A stretch of DNA of 60,675 nt from DATAPE01 sp034667525 (GTDB lineage Bacteria; Actinomycetota; CADDZG01; WHSQ01), in NCBI GenBank assembly GCA_034667525.1, contig JAXDJO010000043.1:1-60675 (forward strand), given 5' to 3'. Made by a program: the position numbers and the translations under genes. Shown in pieces: positions 7,794 to 16,041 of this stretch. The number at the start of each line of letters is the position of its first letter. The first letter of the stretch is position 1. Below the pieces are notes generated by a model. It saw only the letters and a program-made list of their open reading frames with translations, did no database searches and was not told where the DNA came from.

Positions 7794-8774
7794 ATGCCTG
7801 TCGTCACGATGCGGCAGCTGCTCGAAGCCGGGGTTCATTTCGGCCATCAGAAACGGCGCTGGAACCCAAAGATGAAGCGATACATCTTTGCGGAGCGCAA
7901 CGGGATCTACATCCTGGACCTTCAACAAACCATGTCCGGGATCGAGAAGGCGTACACCTTTGTTCGAGATCGGGTTTCCGGGGGCGGAACGATCCTGTTC
8001 GTCGCGACGAAGCGGCAGGTGCAGGAGACCGTCAAGGAGCAGGCTGAGCGGTGCGGCATGCCTTATGTGAACTTCCGCTGGCTGGGCGGGATGCTGACCA
8101 ACTTCCGCACCATGCACGAACGGATCCGCCGCATGCGCGAATTGGAAGAGATGATCGCGACCGGTTCGATCGATGGGCTTCCCAAGAAAGAGGGCCTGAA
8201 GCTGAGGCGGGAGCACGAGAAGCTCCAACGGAACCTATCCGGCTTGCGTTACCTCGATAAGACACCCGACGCCGTCTACATCCTCGATACCAAGAAGGAA
8301 GAGATAGCCGTCAAAGAGGCAAAGAAGCTCGGTGTTCCGATCGTTGCCGTGCTCGACACGAATTGCGACCCGGACGACGTGGACTATGCGATCCCCGGCA
8401 ACGATGACGCGATCCGCTCGGGTGCGCTGCTTACCCGGATCATCGCGGATGCCGTCATCGAGGGCAAGTCGATGCGTCCACCGGACATGGTGCAGGCGGA
8501 CACCGGAGCGGCCCCACTTCCACCGACACAGATACTGCCGGGAGCGGCGGCGCAGCCCAAAGCCGAATGGGAGCTCGAACTGGAGGCTGAAGAGCAAGCC
8601 GACGCAGCCTCGGGAAGCTCGGCGGCAGCCGGCACGACGGAGGCTGCGTCTGGTGCGGCCGCGGGTGGCTCGGGGGAGAGGCAGCCGGCCGAGCCCGTTC
8701 GGGGAGATGAGGTGGGCGATGCCTCTCATCCCCGGGAAGCGGAGCCGCAGGGGGCCGCACCGCAAGCCTCATGA
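7794..8774 (+). CDS. rpsB: 30S ribosomal protein S2 (uS2) with long C-terminal extension
   Basis: Residues 1 to about 230 are canonical S2: MRQLLEAGVHFGHQKRRWNPKMK, ILFVATKRQ, YVNFRWLGGMLTNFRT, KKLGVPIVAVLDTNCDPD and IPGNDDAIRS. About 95 further residues form a low-complexity Ala/Gly/Glu-rich tail, giving 326 residues in all. C-terminally extended S2 is common in Actinomycetota. S2 joins the small subunit late, near the S1 site. The start is fixed by AAGGAGGG 8 nt upstream. It is paired with tsf as in most bacteria. Confidence 0.96.
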   Translation: MPVVTMRQLLEAGVHFGHQKRRWNPKMKRYIFAERNGIYILDLQQTMSGIEKAYTFVRDRVSGGGTILFVATKRQVQETVKEQAERCGMPYVNFRWLGGMLTNFRTMHERIRRMRELEEMIATGSIDGLPKKEGLKLRREHEKLQRNLSGLRYLDKTPDAVYILDTKKEEIAVKEAKKLGVPIVAVLDTNCDPDDVDYAIPGNDDAIRSGALLTRIIADAVIEGKSMRPPDMVQADTGAAPLPPTQILPGAAAQPKAEWELELEAEEQADAASGSSAAAGTTEAASGAAAGGSGERQPAEPVRGDEVGDASHPREAEPQGAAPQAS

Positions 8775-8804
8775 TGATGATCACCCGGCAAGGAAGGTAG
8801 AGAT

Positions 8805-9428
8805 ATGGCAGAGATAAGCGCACAGGACGTAAAGGCACTCCGCGAAGCTACGGGCGCGGGGATGATGGATTGCAAGCGGGCTTTGACCGAGGCGAACGGC
8901 GATCTAGATGCCGCAAAGAGGATCCTCAGGGAAAAGGGTTTGGCCGACGCTGCCAAACGCAGCGGCCGAGTTGCCTCCGAGGGGATCGTCTACACGTACC
9001 TTCACCGCCCCGATCCCAACTTCCCTCCCAAGCTGGGAGTGATGCTCGAGCTGAATTGCGAGACCGATTTCGTGGCCAAGACTGAGGGTTTCGAGCGGCT
9101 GGCCAAGGATGTAGCGATGCACATCTCGTTTGCCGACCCTTCGTGGAAGACCCGTGACGAGGTGCCTCAGAGCGTCATCGACGACGAGTCGGCGATCTAC
9201 GCGAAACAAGCCAAGGATTCCGGCAAGCCGGAGAACGTGGTGACCAAGATCGTCCAGGGAAAGCTCGAATCTTTCTACAAAGAGCGCGTTCTCTTGGACC
9301 AGGAGTGGATCCAGGACAAGAGCAAGACGATCGCGACGCTCCTCGATGAGGCTAAGTCATTGATGGGCGAGAACGTCACCGTCGGGCGGTTCTGCAGGAT
9401 CCGCGTCGGTGAAGGCTTCCAGGCTTAG
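8805..9428 (+). CDS. tsf: Elongation factor Ts
   Basis: EF-Ts exchanges GDP on EF-Tu. The N-terminal UBA-like domain (VKALREATGAGMMDCKRAL, about 9-27) and the NCETDFVAKT motif (about 84-93) are clear. At 207 residues this is the short form with one core subdomain, shorter than the roughly 270-280 residues of many actinobacteria and E. coli and closer to the Thermus type. AAGGAAGG precedes the ATG. It lies 30 nt after rpsB and 6 nt before pyrH. Confidence 0.96.
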   Translation: MAEISAQDVKALREATGAGMMDCKRALTEANGDLDAAKRILREKGLADAAKRSGRVASEGIVYTYLHRPDPNFPPKLGVMLELNCETDFVAKTEGFERLAKDVAMHISFADPSWKTRDEVPQSVIDDESAIYAKQAKDSGKPENVVTKIVQGKLESFYKERVLLDQEWIQDKSKTIATLLDEAKSLMGENVTVGRFCRIRVGEGFQA

Positions 9429-9434
9429 CTCGTC

Positions 9435-10178
9435 GTGGGTGACGGGCTAGGGGTCGCGCCGAAATACAGCAGGGTTCTCCTGAAGCTATCGGGTGAGGCT
9501 TTCGCCGACCCCCAGCATGGGTTCGGGATCGATCCCCGCATCGTGGGCTCCATAGCAAGACAGATCTCCGATGCGAAAAACGTGGGGACGCAGCTCGCTC
9601 TTGTCATCGGTGGGGGCAACATCATCCGTGGCCTTTCGGCATCCGCTCAGGGCACCGACAGAACCACCGCCGATTACATGGGGATGCTGTCAACGGTCAT
9701 CAACGCGCTGGCGATGCAGGACGCCCTCGAGAGAGAAGGCGTCGAGACCCGGGTTCAAACCGCGATCTGGATGCAGGAGCTGGCCGAGCCTTACATCCGT
9801 CGCCGTGCATTGCGTCACCTCGAGAAGGGCCGAGTGGTCATATTCGCCGGAGGCACGGGCAATCCCTATTTCTCCACCGACACCACCGCCGCTCTGCGCG
9901 CGCTCGAGATAGGGGCCGAGGCGATCCTCAAAGGCACGCGGGTGGATGGGGTGTACGACTCCGATCCGGTCACCAACCCTGCGGCAAAGATGTTCTCGTC
10001 CCTTCCCTATATGGACGTTCTCAAGCTGGGGCTCAAGGTGATGGATTCGACTGCCATCTCACTGTGTATGGACAATCGTTTGCCGATAATCGTTTTCAAC
10101 ATGAAGGCAGGCAACATCGCTCGGGTTCTGAACGGCGAGGAGGTCGGCACCCTGGTGCATGCGGGTCAGACCGACTAG
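9435..10178 (+). CDS. pyrH: UMP kinase
   Basis: PyrH phosphorylates UMP to UDP with ATP in pyrimidine nucleotide synthesis. The 247-residue amino-acid-kinase-fold protein shows RVLLKLSGEAF (14-24), VIGGGNIIRG, TTADYMGMLSTVINALAM, FAGGTGNPYFSTDTTAALRA and KGTRVDGVYDSDP. The GTG start lies 6 nt after the tsf stop, and no clear Shine-Dalgarno separates them. The rpsB-tsf-pyrH-frr order is nearly universal in bacteria. Confidence 0.96.
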   Translation: MGDGLGVAPKYSRVLLKLSGEAFADPQHGFGIDPRIVGSIARQISDAKNVGTQLALVIGGGNIIRGLSASAQGTDRTTADYMGMLSTVINALAMQDALEREGVETRVQTAIWMQELAEPYIRRRALRHLEKGRVVIFAGGTGNPYFSTDTTAALRALEIGAEAILKGTRVDGVYDSDPVTNPAAKMFSSLPYMDVLKLGLKVMDSTAISLCMDNRLPIIVFNMKAGNIARVLNGEEVGTLVHAGQTD

Positions 10179-10186
10179 GAGGCGAT

Positions 10187-10753
10187 ATGGCCGAGAACAA
10201 GGATGGCGTTCTGCGCGAGGCGGAGGAGAAGATGAAGAAAGCGGTCTCCGTCAACCGCGAAGAGCTCGCCTCGATCCGGTCGGGACGCGCCACCCCATCA
10301 CTGCTGAACAGGATCACGGTTGACTACTACGGCACCCAGACACCCCTGAACCAGATCGCCAACCTCTCCGTTCCGGAACCTCGTCTCCTCGTCATCGCGC
10401 CTTACGACAGGACCTCCGTGGCCGCTATCGAGAAAGCGATCCAACAATCGGATCTGGGTATCACACCCAACAATGACGGGTCGGTGATCCGGCTGGCGTT
10501 CCCACAATTGACGGAGGACCGCCGCAAGGACCTGATCAAAGTTGCTCACGTGCGTGCGGAGGAGGGCCGAGTTGCCGTCAGAGCCGTCCGCCGCCATGCG
10601 AAGCAGGAGCTCGAAAGACTCAAGAAAGATGCGGTCATCGGCGAAGATGAAGAACGGGGGGCCGAGGGTGAGTTGCAGAAACTGACCGATCGCCATGTGG
10701 AAGAGGTCGAGGAAAACCTGAACCGTAAGGAAGCCGAGCTCTCCGAGGTTTAG
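10187..10753 (+). CDS. frr: Ribosome recycling factor
   Basis: RRF splits post-termination ribosomes together with EF-G. The 188-residue product has the family length and markers: LASIRSGRATPSLLNRI, VDYYGTQTPLNQIANLSVPEPRLL, IRLAFPQLTEDRRKDL and the long basic helices of domain I. The ATG at 10187 follows AGGAGG (10177-10182). An open frame runs upstream into pyrH but carries no RRF sequence, so this start is chosen. Confidence 0.96.
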   Translation: MAENKDGVLREAEEKMKKAVSVNREELASIRSGRATPSLLNRITVDYYGTQTPLNQIANLSVPEPRLLVIAPYDRTSVAAIEKAIQQSDLGITPNNDGSVIRLAFPQLTEDRRKDLIKVAHVRAEEGRVAVRAVRRHAKQELERLKKDAVIGEDEERGAEGELQKLTDRHVEEVEENLNRKEAELSEV

Positions 10754-10769
10754 CCGTTAGGGAGGCGTA

Positions 10770-11582
10770 GTGGCCGACAAGGGCCGGTCGCTTGCGCAGG
10801 CCGTAGCAACTTCTCTTTTTCTGCTGGGCCTCGTGATCGCTTGCTATCTGCTCGGCCGGGCCGCCTTCTTCGTCCTGGCCGCCGCAGTCATCTTGTTCGC
10901 CTTCTTCGAGCTGATGGATGCTGCGCCTCGCAAAGGCCGCGGCCCTCACATCGTCTTTGGGCTCGCCTGCTGCTTCGCGTTGATGCTTGCTGCATACCTC
11001 CATCGGCCGGACTGGCTTCTGGCGGTTGCGGCGGCGACCCCGGCGGGCTGCCTGCTTCTCTCGCTGCAGCCGGGGCACACTGCGACGGCCGCCGACGACG
11101 CCGCCTGGACCGTGCTCGGGGTTGCCTGGATCGGCGGTGGAGGAGCTGCCGCGGTGTCCATCCTCGTCCTTCCCGGCGAGGGCCTAAAGCTCCTGATCCT
11201 CTTCATGCTCGCTGCTGCCGCCGACGACATCTCGGCGTACTTCGTCGGCACGGCATTCGGCCGCCACCGCCTGGCCCCCTCCATCTCGCCATCCAAGACA
11301 TGGGAGGGGTTCGCAGGGGGGGTCGCAGGCGCACTGGTCGTGGCCGCGATCCTGATCCCCTTATGGACCACCCTGGGGGTGGCCCAAGCGCTGGCCGTCG
11401 GAGCGATCGTGGCGGTACTGGCCCCTCTTGGAGACTTGGCCGAGTCCCTTGTGAAGCGGGAATTGGGCGTTAAGGACTCCGGTCGGCTCCTCCCCGGCCA
11501 CGGCGGGATGCTCGACCGACTGGATGCGATCATCTTCTGCGCCCCGGCCGTTTTCCTCCTCCTTCACTTCATGGTTTCTTAG
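10770..11582 (+). CDS. cdsA: Phosphatidate cytidylyltransferase
   Basis: CdsA makes CDP-diacylglycerol from phosphatidic acid and CTP, the precursor for PgsA, which is also in this window. The 270-residue protein is strongly hydrophobic, with about seven to eight membrane segments. It carries the family signature SPSKTWEGFAGG (about 174-185) and GDLAESLVKRELGVKDSG plus LLPGHGGMLDRLD near the C-terminus. The GTG start follows GGAGG at suitable spacing. It sits between frr and dxr as in many bacteria. Confidence 0.93.
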   Translation: MADKGRSLAQAVATSLFLLGLVIACYLLGRAAFFVLAAAVILFAFFELMDAAPRKGRGPHIVFGLACCFALMLAAYLHRPDWLLAVAAATPAGCLLLSLQPGHTATAADDAAWTVLGVAWIGGGGAAAVSILVLPGEGLKLLILFMLAAAADDISAYFVGTAFGRHRLAPSISPSKTWEGFAGGVAGALVVAAILIPLWTTLGVAQALAVGAIVAVLAPLGDLAESLVKRELGVKDSGRLLPGHGGMLDRLDAIIFCAPAVFLLLHFMVS

Positions 11583-11618
11583 CAAGGTACTCATACGGGC
11601 GTGTGACAATCGAAGAGC

Positions 11619-12728
11619 ATGCCTGAGATCCGCGGCCCCCAACGCCGCATCGTCGTCCTCGGGTCAACCGGCTCCATCGGGCGTCAAGCCCTCGACGTGA
11701 TCCGGGAGAACCCGCGCCGGTTCAAACTGGTGGGGCTCGCCGCGGGCAAAGATGCCCCCGGAATCGCCTCGCAGGCAGCTCGATTCGGTGATGTAGCGAC
11801 GGGGATCGGCACCGACGAAGCTACTCGCCTCGCTGCGCTTCCCGAGGCTGATGTCGTCCTCAACGCCATCGTGGGGGCCGCCGGGCTCGCCGCCTCCGTC
11901 GCTGCGCTCGAAGCCGGAAAGACTCTCGCCCTCGCGAACAAGGAAAGCCTCGTTGCGGGAGGAGAGGTTTGCCTGAAGGCAGCGCGACGTGGAGGGGGTT
12001 CGATGGTGCCGGTCGACTCCGAACACGCTGCGCTCGCCCAGTGTCTCGCGCACCTGAAGCCTGCCGCCGTCGCTCGCATAGTCATCACCGCTTCGGGAGG
12101 TCCCTTCCGGGATCGCCCGGATCTTCACGACGTTACGCGCGCAGAAGCCCTCGCCCATCCAACGTGGTCGATGGGACCGAAGATAACTGTGGACTCTGCA
12201 ACTTTGATGAACAAGGGACTCGAAGTGATTGAAGCGCATCATCTGTTCGGTTTCGCCTACGACGACATCGGAGTGGTTGTCCACCCCCAAAGCGTCGTCC
12301 ATGGGGCGGTCGAGCTGATCGACGGCACCACGATCATGCAAGCTGCACCCGCCGACATGCGCATACCGATCCAAGCGGCTTTGAGCGGCATCCGATTCCC
12401 CTCGGCGATCCCGGCTCTCGACCTCGCTGCAGTCGCAACGCTCACCTTCCAACCCGTTGATGAGAAAAGGTTCCCATCGCTGGGGCTGGCCTACGACGCC
12501 GGACGCAGGGCACAGTCGTACCCCGCGGTTCTCAACGCGGCCAATGAGGTAGCGGTGCACTCGTTCCTCGACGGCGGCATCTCCTTCGAAGACATCCCCG
12601 CGGTGGTGGAGAAGGTTCTCGAGGCGCATGTGGCCTTCGGTGTGGATGAGCTTGACGCGGTCATCGAGGCGGACGGGTGGGCGCGACGGCGTGCTGAGGA
12701 AGCCATCGTGAGGGAGGGAGTGGCATGA
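11619..12728 (+). CDS. dxr: 1-deoxy-D-xylulose 5-phosphate reductoisomerase
   Basis: Dxr converts DXP to 2-C-methyl-D-erythritol 4-phosphate with NADPH, the committed step of the MEP isoprenoid pathway. The 369-residue protein has the NADPH-binding GSTGSIG (15-21), metal ligands in VDSEH (132-136), TASGGPF (158-164), and PTWSMGPKITVDSATLMNKG then LEVIEAHHLF (181-210) including Glu202. GACAAT (11605-11610) lies 8 nt before the ATG and may be a -10 for a near-leaderless transcript. The stop overlaps rseP as ATGA. ispG of the same pathway follows. Confidence 0.96.
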   Translation: MPEIRGPQRRIVVLGSTGSIGRQALDVIRENPRRFKLVGLAAGKDAPGIASQAARFGDVATGIGTDEATRLAALPEADVVLNAIVGAAGLAASVAALEAGKTLALANKESLVAGGEVCLKAARRGGGSMVPVDSEHAALAQCLAHLKPAAVARIVITASGGPFRDRPDLHDVTRAEALAHPTWSMGPKITVDSATLMNKGLEVIEAHHLFGFAYDDIGVVVHPQSVVHGAVELIDGTTIMQAAPADMRIPIQAALSGIRFPSAIPALDLAAVATLTFQPVDEKRFPSLGLAYDAGRRAQSYPAVLNAANEVAVHSFLDGGISFEDIPAVVEKVLEAHVAFGVDELDAVIEADGWARRRAEEAIVREGVA

Positions 12729-13909
12729 CGCTCGGCGTGGTGCTGTTCATAGCGTGGATCCTTCTGATGGTGATGATCCACGAATCGGGTCACTTCCTGA
12801 TGGCCAAGATCTTTCACTTCAAAGCGAGCATGTTCTTCCTTGGATTTGGGCCGACGCTCTGGTCCACCACCAAGGGCGAGACCGAGTACGGGGTCAAGGC
12901 GCTTCCCCTCGGGGGCTTCGTAAAGATCGTCGGAATGAACCCGTACGAGCAGGTGGAAGCACAGGATGAGCCTCGCTCGTACCCCAACAAACCGCGGTGG
13001 CAGCGGGCTCTGGTGCTGGTGGCGGGATCTGCAACGCACTGGATCCTCGCGTTCGTCACCCTGTTGATCGCGGCGATGGTGCTCGGATTCCCCAATGGCC
13101 AAGCCTCGAACCAGGTTGCGCTTGTACAGCAGAGTCTCCAGGGCCGGCCCACCGCAGCTTCGAATCTCGGTCTTGCGGTGGGCGACCGGATCGTTGGGAT
13201 CGCCGGGCGGCCGGTGTCACAGTGGACTCAGATCCGCACCTACATCCGCCAGCATCCGGGGCAGACGGCAGATTTCACTCTTCTACACGACGGCCAACGA
13301 CGAAACGTTGCCGTGCGTCTCGGCAGTGCGATCGTCAAGGGCTCCGAGCGCATCGTCTCCTACGCACCCGCGGGCCGTCACATCAGAGCGACCCGCCCCG
13401 GTGAGCACCTGATCGGTTATCTGGGCGTGCAGCCGCAGCTGCTGTACCACAAGTACTCGTTCATAGCGGGGGCCGGACATGCAGCGGCCGTCACCTGGGA
13501 CTACACGAAGTATTCCGTGCAGCAGGTGGGGGGCCTCTTCCACACGATCTTCTCCGGCGAACTCTGGTCCGCGCTCAGTGGGCACGGCTCGAGGGGACCG
13601 GGGCAGGGGCCGGTCAGCATCTATGGTGCCGGCAGGATCGCCGGCCAGACGGTGGCCGACCATCAGTATCTCGATCTCGTAGGTCTCTTGGTGGGTTTGA
13701 CGATCTTTCTCGGCATCATGAACCTTCTGCCGCTGCCTCCCCTCGACGGCGGGCACCTTGCGGTTGTGATTTACGAGTCGATCACGAGAAGGACCGTTGA
13801 TCTACGCAAGCTCATCCCGGTTGCCGCCGCGGTCATCTCCTTCTTCGTCGTGATCTTCATCGCATCTCTGTATCTCGACATCATCCGTCCCCTCAACTTG
13901 CCGCTATGA
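12725..13909 (+). CDS. rseP: RIP metalloprotease RseP (site-2 protease)
   Basis: This intramembrane zinc protease cleaves membrane-bound regulators such as anti-sigma factors and signal-peptide remnants. It has a membrane segment with HESGH (19-23), the zinc-binding motif, an FGFGPTLW-type loop, a periplasm-side PDZ domain at about 125-190 (LGLAVGDRIVGIAGRPV) and a C-terminal LPLPPLDGGHL, the LDG motif carrying the third ligand. At 394 residues it resembles Rip1 of mycobacteria, which also lies between dxr and ispG. It is coupled to dxr (ATGA). Confidence 0.95.
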   Translation: MTLGVVLFIAWILLMVMIHESGHFLMAKIFHFKASMFFLGFGPTLWSTTKGETEYGVKALPLGGFVKIVGMNPYEQVEAQDEPRSYPNKPRWQRALVLVAGSATHWILAFVTLLIAAMVLGFPNGQASNQVALVQQSLQGRPTAASNLGLAVGDRIVGIAGRPVSQWTQIRTYIRQHPGQTADFTLLHDGQRRNVAVRLGSAIVKGSERIVSYAPAGRHIRATRPGEHLIGYLGVQPQLLYHKYSFIAGAGHAAAVTWDYTKYSVQQVGGLFHTIFSGELWSALSGHGSRGPGQGPVSIYGAGRIAGQTVADHQYLDLVGLLVGLTIFLGIMNLLPLPPLDGGHLAVVIYESITRRTVDLRKLIPVAAAVISFFVVIFIASLYLDIIRPLNLPL

Positions 13910-14025
13910 CCTATAAAACGAGCTGGCTTCGCATGCGGCTAGCTATCGCAGGCATCTTGTGGGCCCTGTACCTCGGCCCTCGCCGGGCACCACGCGCCCG
14001 CACTCTGCTGAACCTGGAGTACTGA
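13906..14025 (+). CDS. Candidate 39-residue small membrane protein between rseP and ispG
   Basis: A short ORF starts with an ATG overlapping the rseP stop (ATGA, 13906-13909) and ends one base before the ispG ATG. It opens MTYKTSWLRMR, then has a hydrophobic stretch LAIAGILWALYLG (about 12-24) and a basic Arg/Pro-rich tail ending LLNLEY. About three quarters of codons end in G or C, as in neighbours. The ispG Shine-Dalgarno GGAG (14016-14019) lies inside its last codons. The fit to both neighbours suggests translation. A chance ORF or a leader peptide for ispG remains possible. I recognise no family. Confidence 0.45.
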   Translation: MTYKTSWLRMRLAIAGILWALYLGPRRAPRARTLLNLEY

Positions 14026-14026
14026 C

Positions 14027-15202
14027 ATGACCACGTCACAGTTCCCACGCAGGCCCTCGCGCCAGATCCATGTAGGGAGCGTTGCGATCGGCGGCGGCGC
14101 GCCGGTTTCGGTTCAGTCCATGACGACAACCAAGACGGACGACGTGCAGGCGACGCTGATCCAGGTTCACGAACTAGCAACCCAGGGAGCCGACATCGTC
14201 CGAGTGGCCGTTCCCCACGAAGGAGACGCACGCGCCTTGCCCCTCATCGTGGCCGAAGGCGGCGTGCCGATAATCGCCGATATCCACTTCTCGGTTCGTT
14301 TGGCGATGCTCGCGTTGGAGGCGGGCGTGCACGGACTCCGGTTGAACCCGGGGAACATGCGGAACCCGCAACACATCAAGGAGGTCGCCGAGGCCGCCAA
14401 GGAGCGGGGGATACCAATCCGCATCGGAGTGAATGCCGGTTCGTTGGACAAGAAGTTGATCGAGAAGTACGGACGACCGACCGCCGAGGCCTTGGTGGAG
14501 AGCGCTCTATACGAGATCGGTTTGCTCGAAGAGCATGGCTTTACCGATATCAAGGTCTCGGTTAAGCATCAGAACGTGGCCGAGATGATCGCGGCCTACC
14601 GCATGCTTGCGGCGCGCACGGACGTTCCCCTTCACCTCGGCGTTACGGAAGCGGGTACGCCCAAAACCGGAATCGTGAAGTCCGCTATCGGCATTGGAAC
14701 CCTTCTGGCGGAGGGGATCGGTGACACGATCCGCGTGTCTCTCACCGCCGACCCAGTCGAAGAGGTCAAGGCGGGCAAGCAGATCCTCAACGCGCTCGGT
14801 CTTCGCCAGGACACCTTCGACCTCGTCGCATGCCCGTCGTGCGGCCGCGCAGAGCTGGATGTGTTCGCTCTCGCGAACGAAGTAGAGGCGGCGATCGAGA
14901 AGATGGACCTACCGCCCATGCAGATAGCGGTGATGGGCTGCGAGGTGAACGGCCCCGGCGAGGCTCGCGACGCCGACATCGGCATCGCAGCTGGCCCCGG
15001 AAGAGGCCTCCTCTTCTCCAAGGGGAAGCAGATCGGATGGGTGCCGCACGACCGGCTGGTCTCGGCGCTGCTCGAAGAAGCCGAGCGGCTGGCCGTGGAG
15101 ATCCGGGCTGCGGGGGAACCCGTCGACGGTGAGGTCGTCGTCCGTAAGGGCGCCGCTCGCCGGGCCGAGGAACCTCTTCAGATAGGGATGCGCCGGTCGT
15201 AG
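14027..15202 (+). CDS. ispG: 4-hydroxy-3-methylbut-2-en-1-yl diphosphate synthase (flavodoxin/ferredoxin)
   Basis: IspG is a 4Fe-4S enzyme that reduces MEcPP to HMBPP in the MEP pathway. The 391-residue protein has the TIM-barrel domain (SVQSMTTTKTDD, ADIHF, GLRLNPGN, IGVNAGSLD) and the C-terminal cluster domain with CPSCGR and GCEVNGPGEA, which supply the three Cys and one Glu cluster ligands. The start follows GGAG at 7 nt. The dxr-rseP-ispG order is that of mycobacteria and Streptomyces. Confidence 0.97.
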   Translation: MTTSQFPRRPSRQIHVGSVAIGGGAPVSVQSMTTTKTDDVQATLIQVHELATQGADIVRVAVPHEGDARALPLIVAEGGVPIIADIHFSVRLAMLALEAGVHGLRLNPGNMRNPQHIKEVAEAAKERGIPIRIGVNAGSLDKKLIEKYGRPTAEALVESALYEIGLLEEHGFTDIKVSVKHQNVAEMIAAYRMLAARTDVPLHLGVTEAGTPKTGIVKSAIGIGTLLAEGIGDTIRVSLTADPVEEVKAGKQILNALGLRQDTFDLVACPSCGRAELDVFALANEVEAAIEKMDLPPMQIAVMGCEVNGPGEARDADIGIAAGPGRGLLFSKGKQIGWVPHDRLVSALLEEAERLAVEIRAAGEPVDGEVVVRKGAARRAEEPLQIGMRRS

Positions 15203-15215
15203 TGGTGGCACCCGC

Positions 15216-15839
15216 ATGAGGGTCTCTCCAAAAGTATTGTCCTGGGCTGCCCCCCTCATCGCCCTCGCAGTGATCGGCGGAGCGATGTTTGCGATCTCCA
15301 ACATCACGGGCCTGCACCTATCGGTAGAAAAGAAAACCATCCAGAACGCACGGCTATCCGGTACCTACGAGCTTTTCAGCACCGTTCAGCACGTGAACCT
15401 GCCCCACGGTGCCGGGAGCAAAGGGCTTGACGTGGGCGCGATCCGCCGCTTCTTCCAGGTTGGGCAGCAACTGAGTTGTCGCTGCGTTATGAGGTTCCAA
15501 CCGAGCTGTTCCTCAGGGCCCTGCGGCGGGAAGCTCAGTGTGTGGAGGGCCGGCCAGTGGTCATCGAAAGTCCCGTTCGCCTATGAAGGCGGGGGCCGAT
15601 ACAGCTGGAGGAACCCGCCCGATCGATGCGGCTGCTACGGCGGTGGAGGGATCCGAGCTACGATGCAGTCCCGCATCGAAGCAAAGGTGGCAGCCTCGAA
15701 TCAGGTGGGCGGACACTCGGATGTGTTCGAGTTCCAGGGCAGCGAAAACGCGAAGTGGAGACTGAAGTCGCGTCGTCCGCATTGGCCGGCCCGGTGGCGG
15801 GTGGTAGCGGCGGTCGACGCAGCACCTACCCAGTTCTAG
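15216..15839 (+). CDS. Hypothetical signal-anchored Cys-rich protein
   Basis: I do not recognise this 207-residue protein. One hydrophobic segment at about 9-29 suggests a signal anchor with the rest outside the cytoplasm. Six cysteines cluster in two groups: CRC (88, 90) with C98 and C103, and CGC (138, 140). This could form disulfides or bind metal. The middle is Gly-rich and the C-terminus Arg/Trp-rich. It starts 13 nt after ispG without a clear Shine-Dalgarno, and its TAG stop shares the CTAG palindrome with the stop of the reverse-strand gene that follows. A real gene is likely; function is unknown. Confidence 0.6.
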   Translation: MRVSPKVLSWAAPLIALAVIGGAMFAISNITGLHLSVEKKTIQNARLSGTYELFSTVQHVNLPHGAGSKGLDVGAIRRFFQVGQQLSCRCVMRFQPSCSSGPCGGKLSVWRAGQWSSKVPFAYEGGGRYSWRNPPDRCGCYGGGGIRATMQSRIEAKVAASNQVGGHSDVFEFQGSENAKWRLKSRRPHWPARWRVVAAVDAAPTQF

Positions 15840-15919
15840 CGGCGCCCCGCGTTGGGTCGCTTGCCATGGTTGGCCTTGTTCTTCCGCTTGGTTCTGCGCT
15901 TGCGTGCTTTCTTTCCCAT
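15836..15919 (-). CDS. bL37-like small basic ribosomal protein (27 aa)
   Basis: On the reverse strand an ATG at 15919 opens a 27-residue, extremely basic peptide beginning MGKKARKRRTKRK and containing NKANHGKRPNA. The KANHGKRPN core matches my memory of bL37, the short mycobacterial 50S protein found in M. smegmatis ribosome structures. GGAG lies 4 nt upstream of the ATG on that strand. It converges on the preceding gene, sharing CTAG at 15836-15839, and is divergent from rimP. Genes this short are usually missed in annotation. The family call rests on motif recall, not a search. Confidence 0.75.
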   Translation of the reverse strand: MGKKARKRRTKRKNKANHGKRPNAGRR

Positions 15920-15988
15920 GAGGCTCCGGATGGTACTCTGAAAAGCCGCTCGGCCGCCTGGAGCAGCACTTCGTCACTAAGTTGAAGG

Positions 15989-16012
15989 GAAGCCCCTCGA
16001 AGGAGGGGCTTC
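15989..16012 (+). terminator. Strong hairpin in the rimP leader
   Basis: GAAGCCCCTC (15989-15998) pairs perfectly with GAGGGGCTTC (16003-16012) around a GAAG tetraloop, followed by ATTTGTG. It lies between the divergent bL37-like gene and rimP, about 30 nt before the rimP start, so it is not the end of a known transcript. The lack of a long T-run makes it a weak intrinsic terminator. An attenuator or RNA-stability element of the rimP operon is equally possible. Confidence 0.5.
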
Positions 16013-16041
16013 ATTTGTGAGAAGCAGAGATCGGAGGGGTG

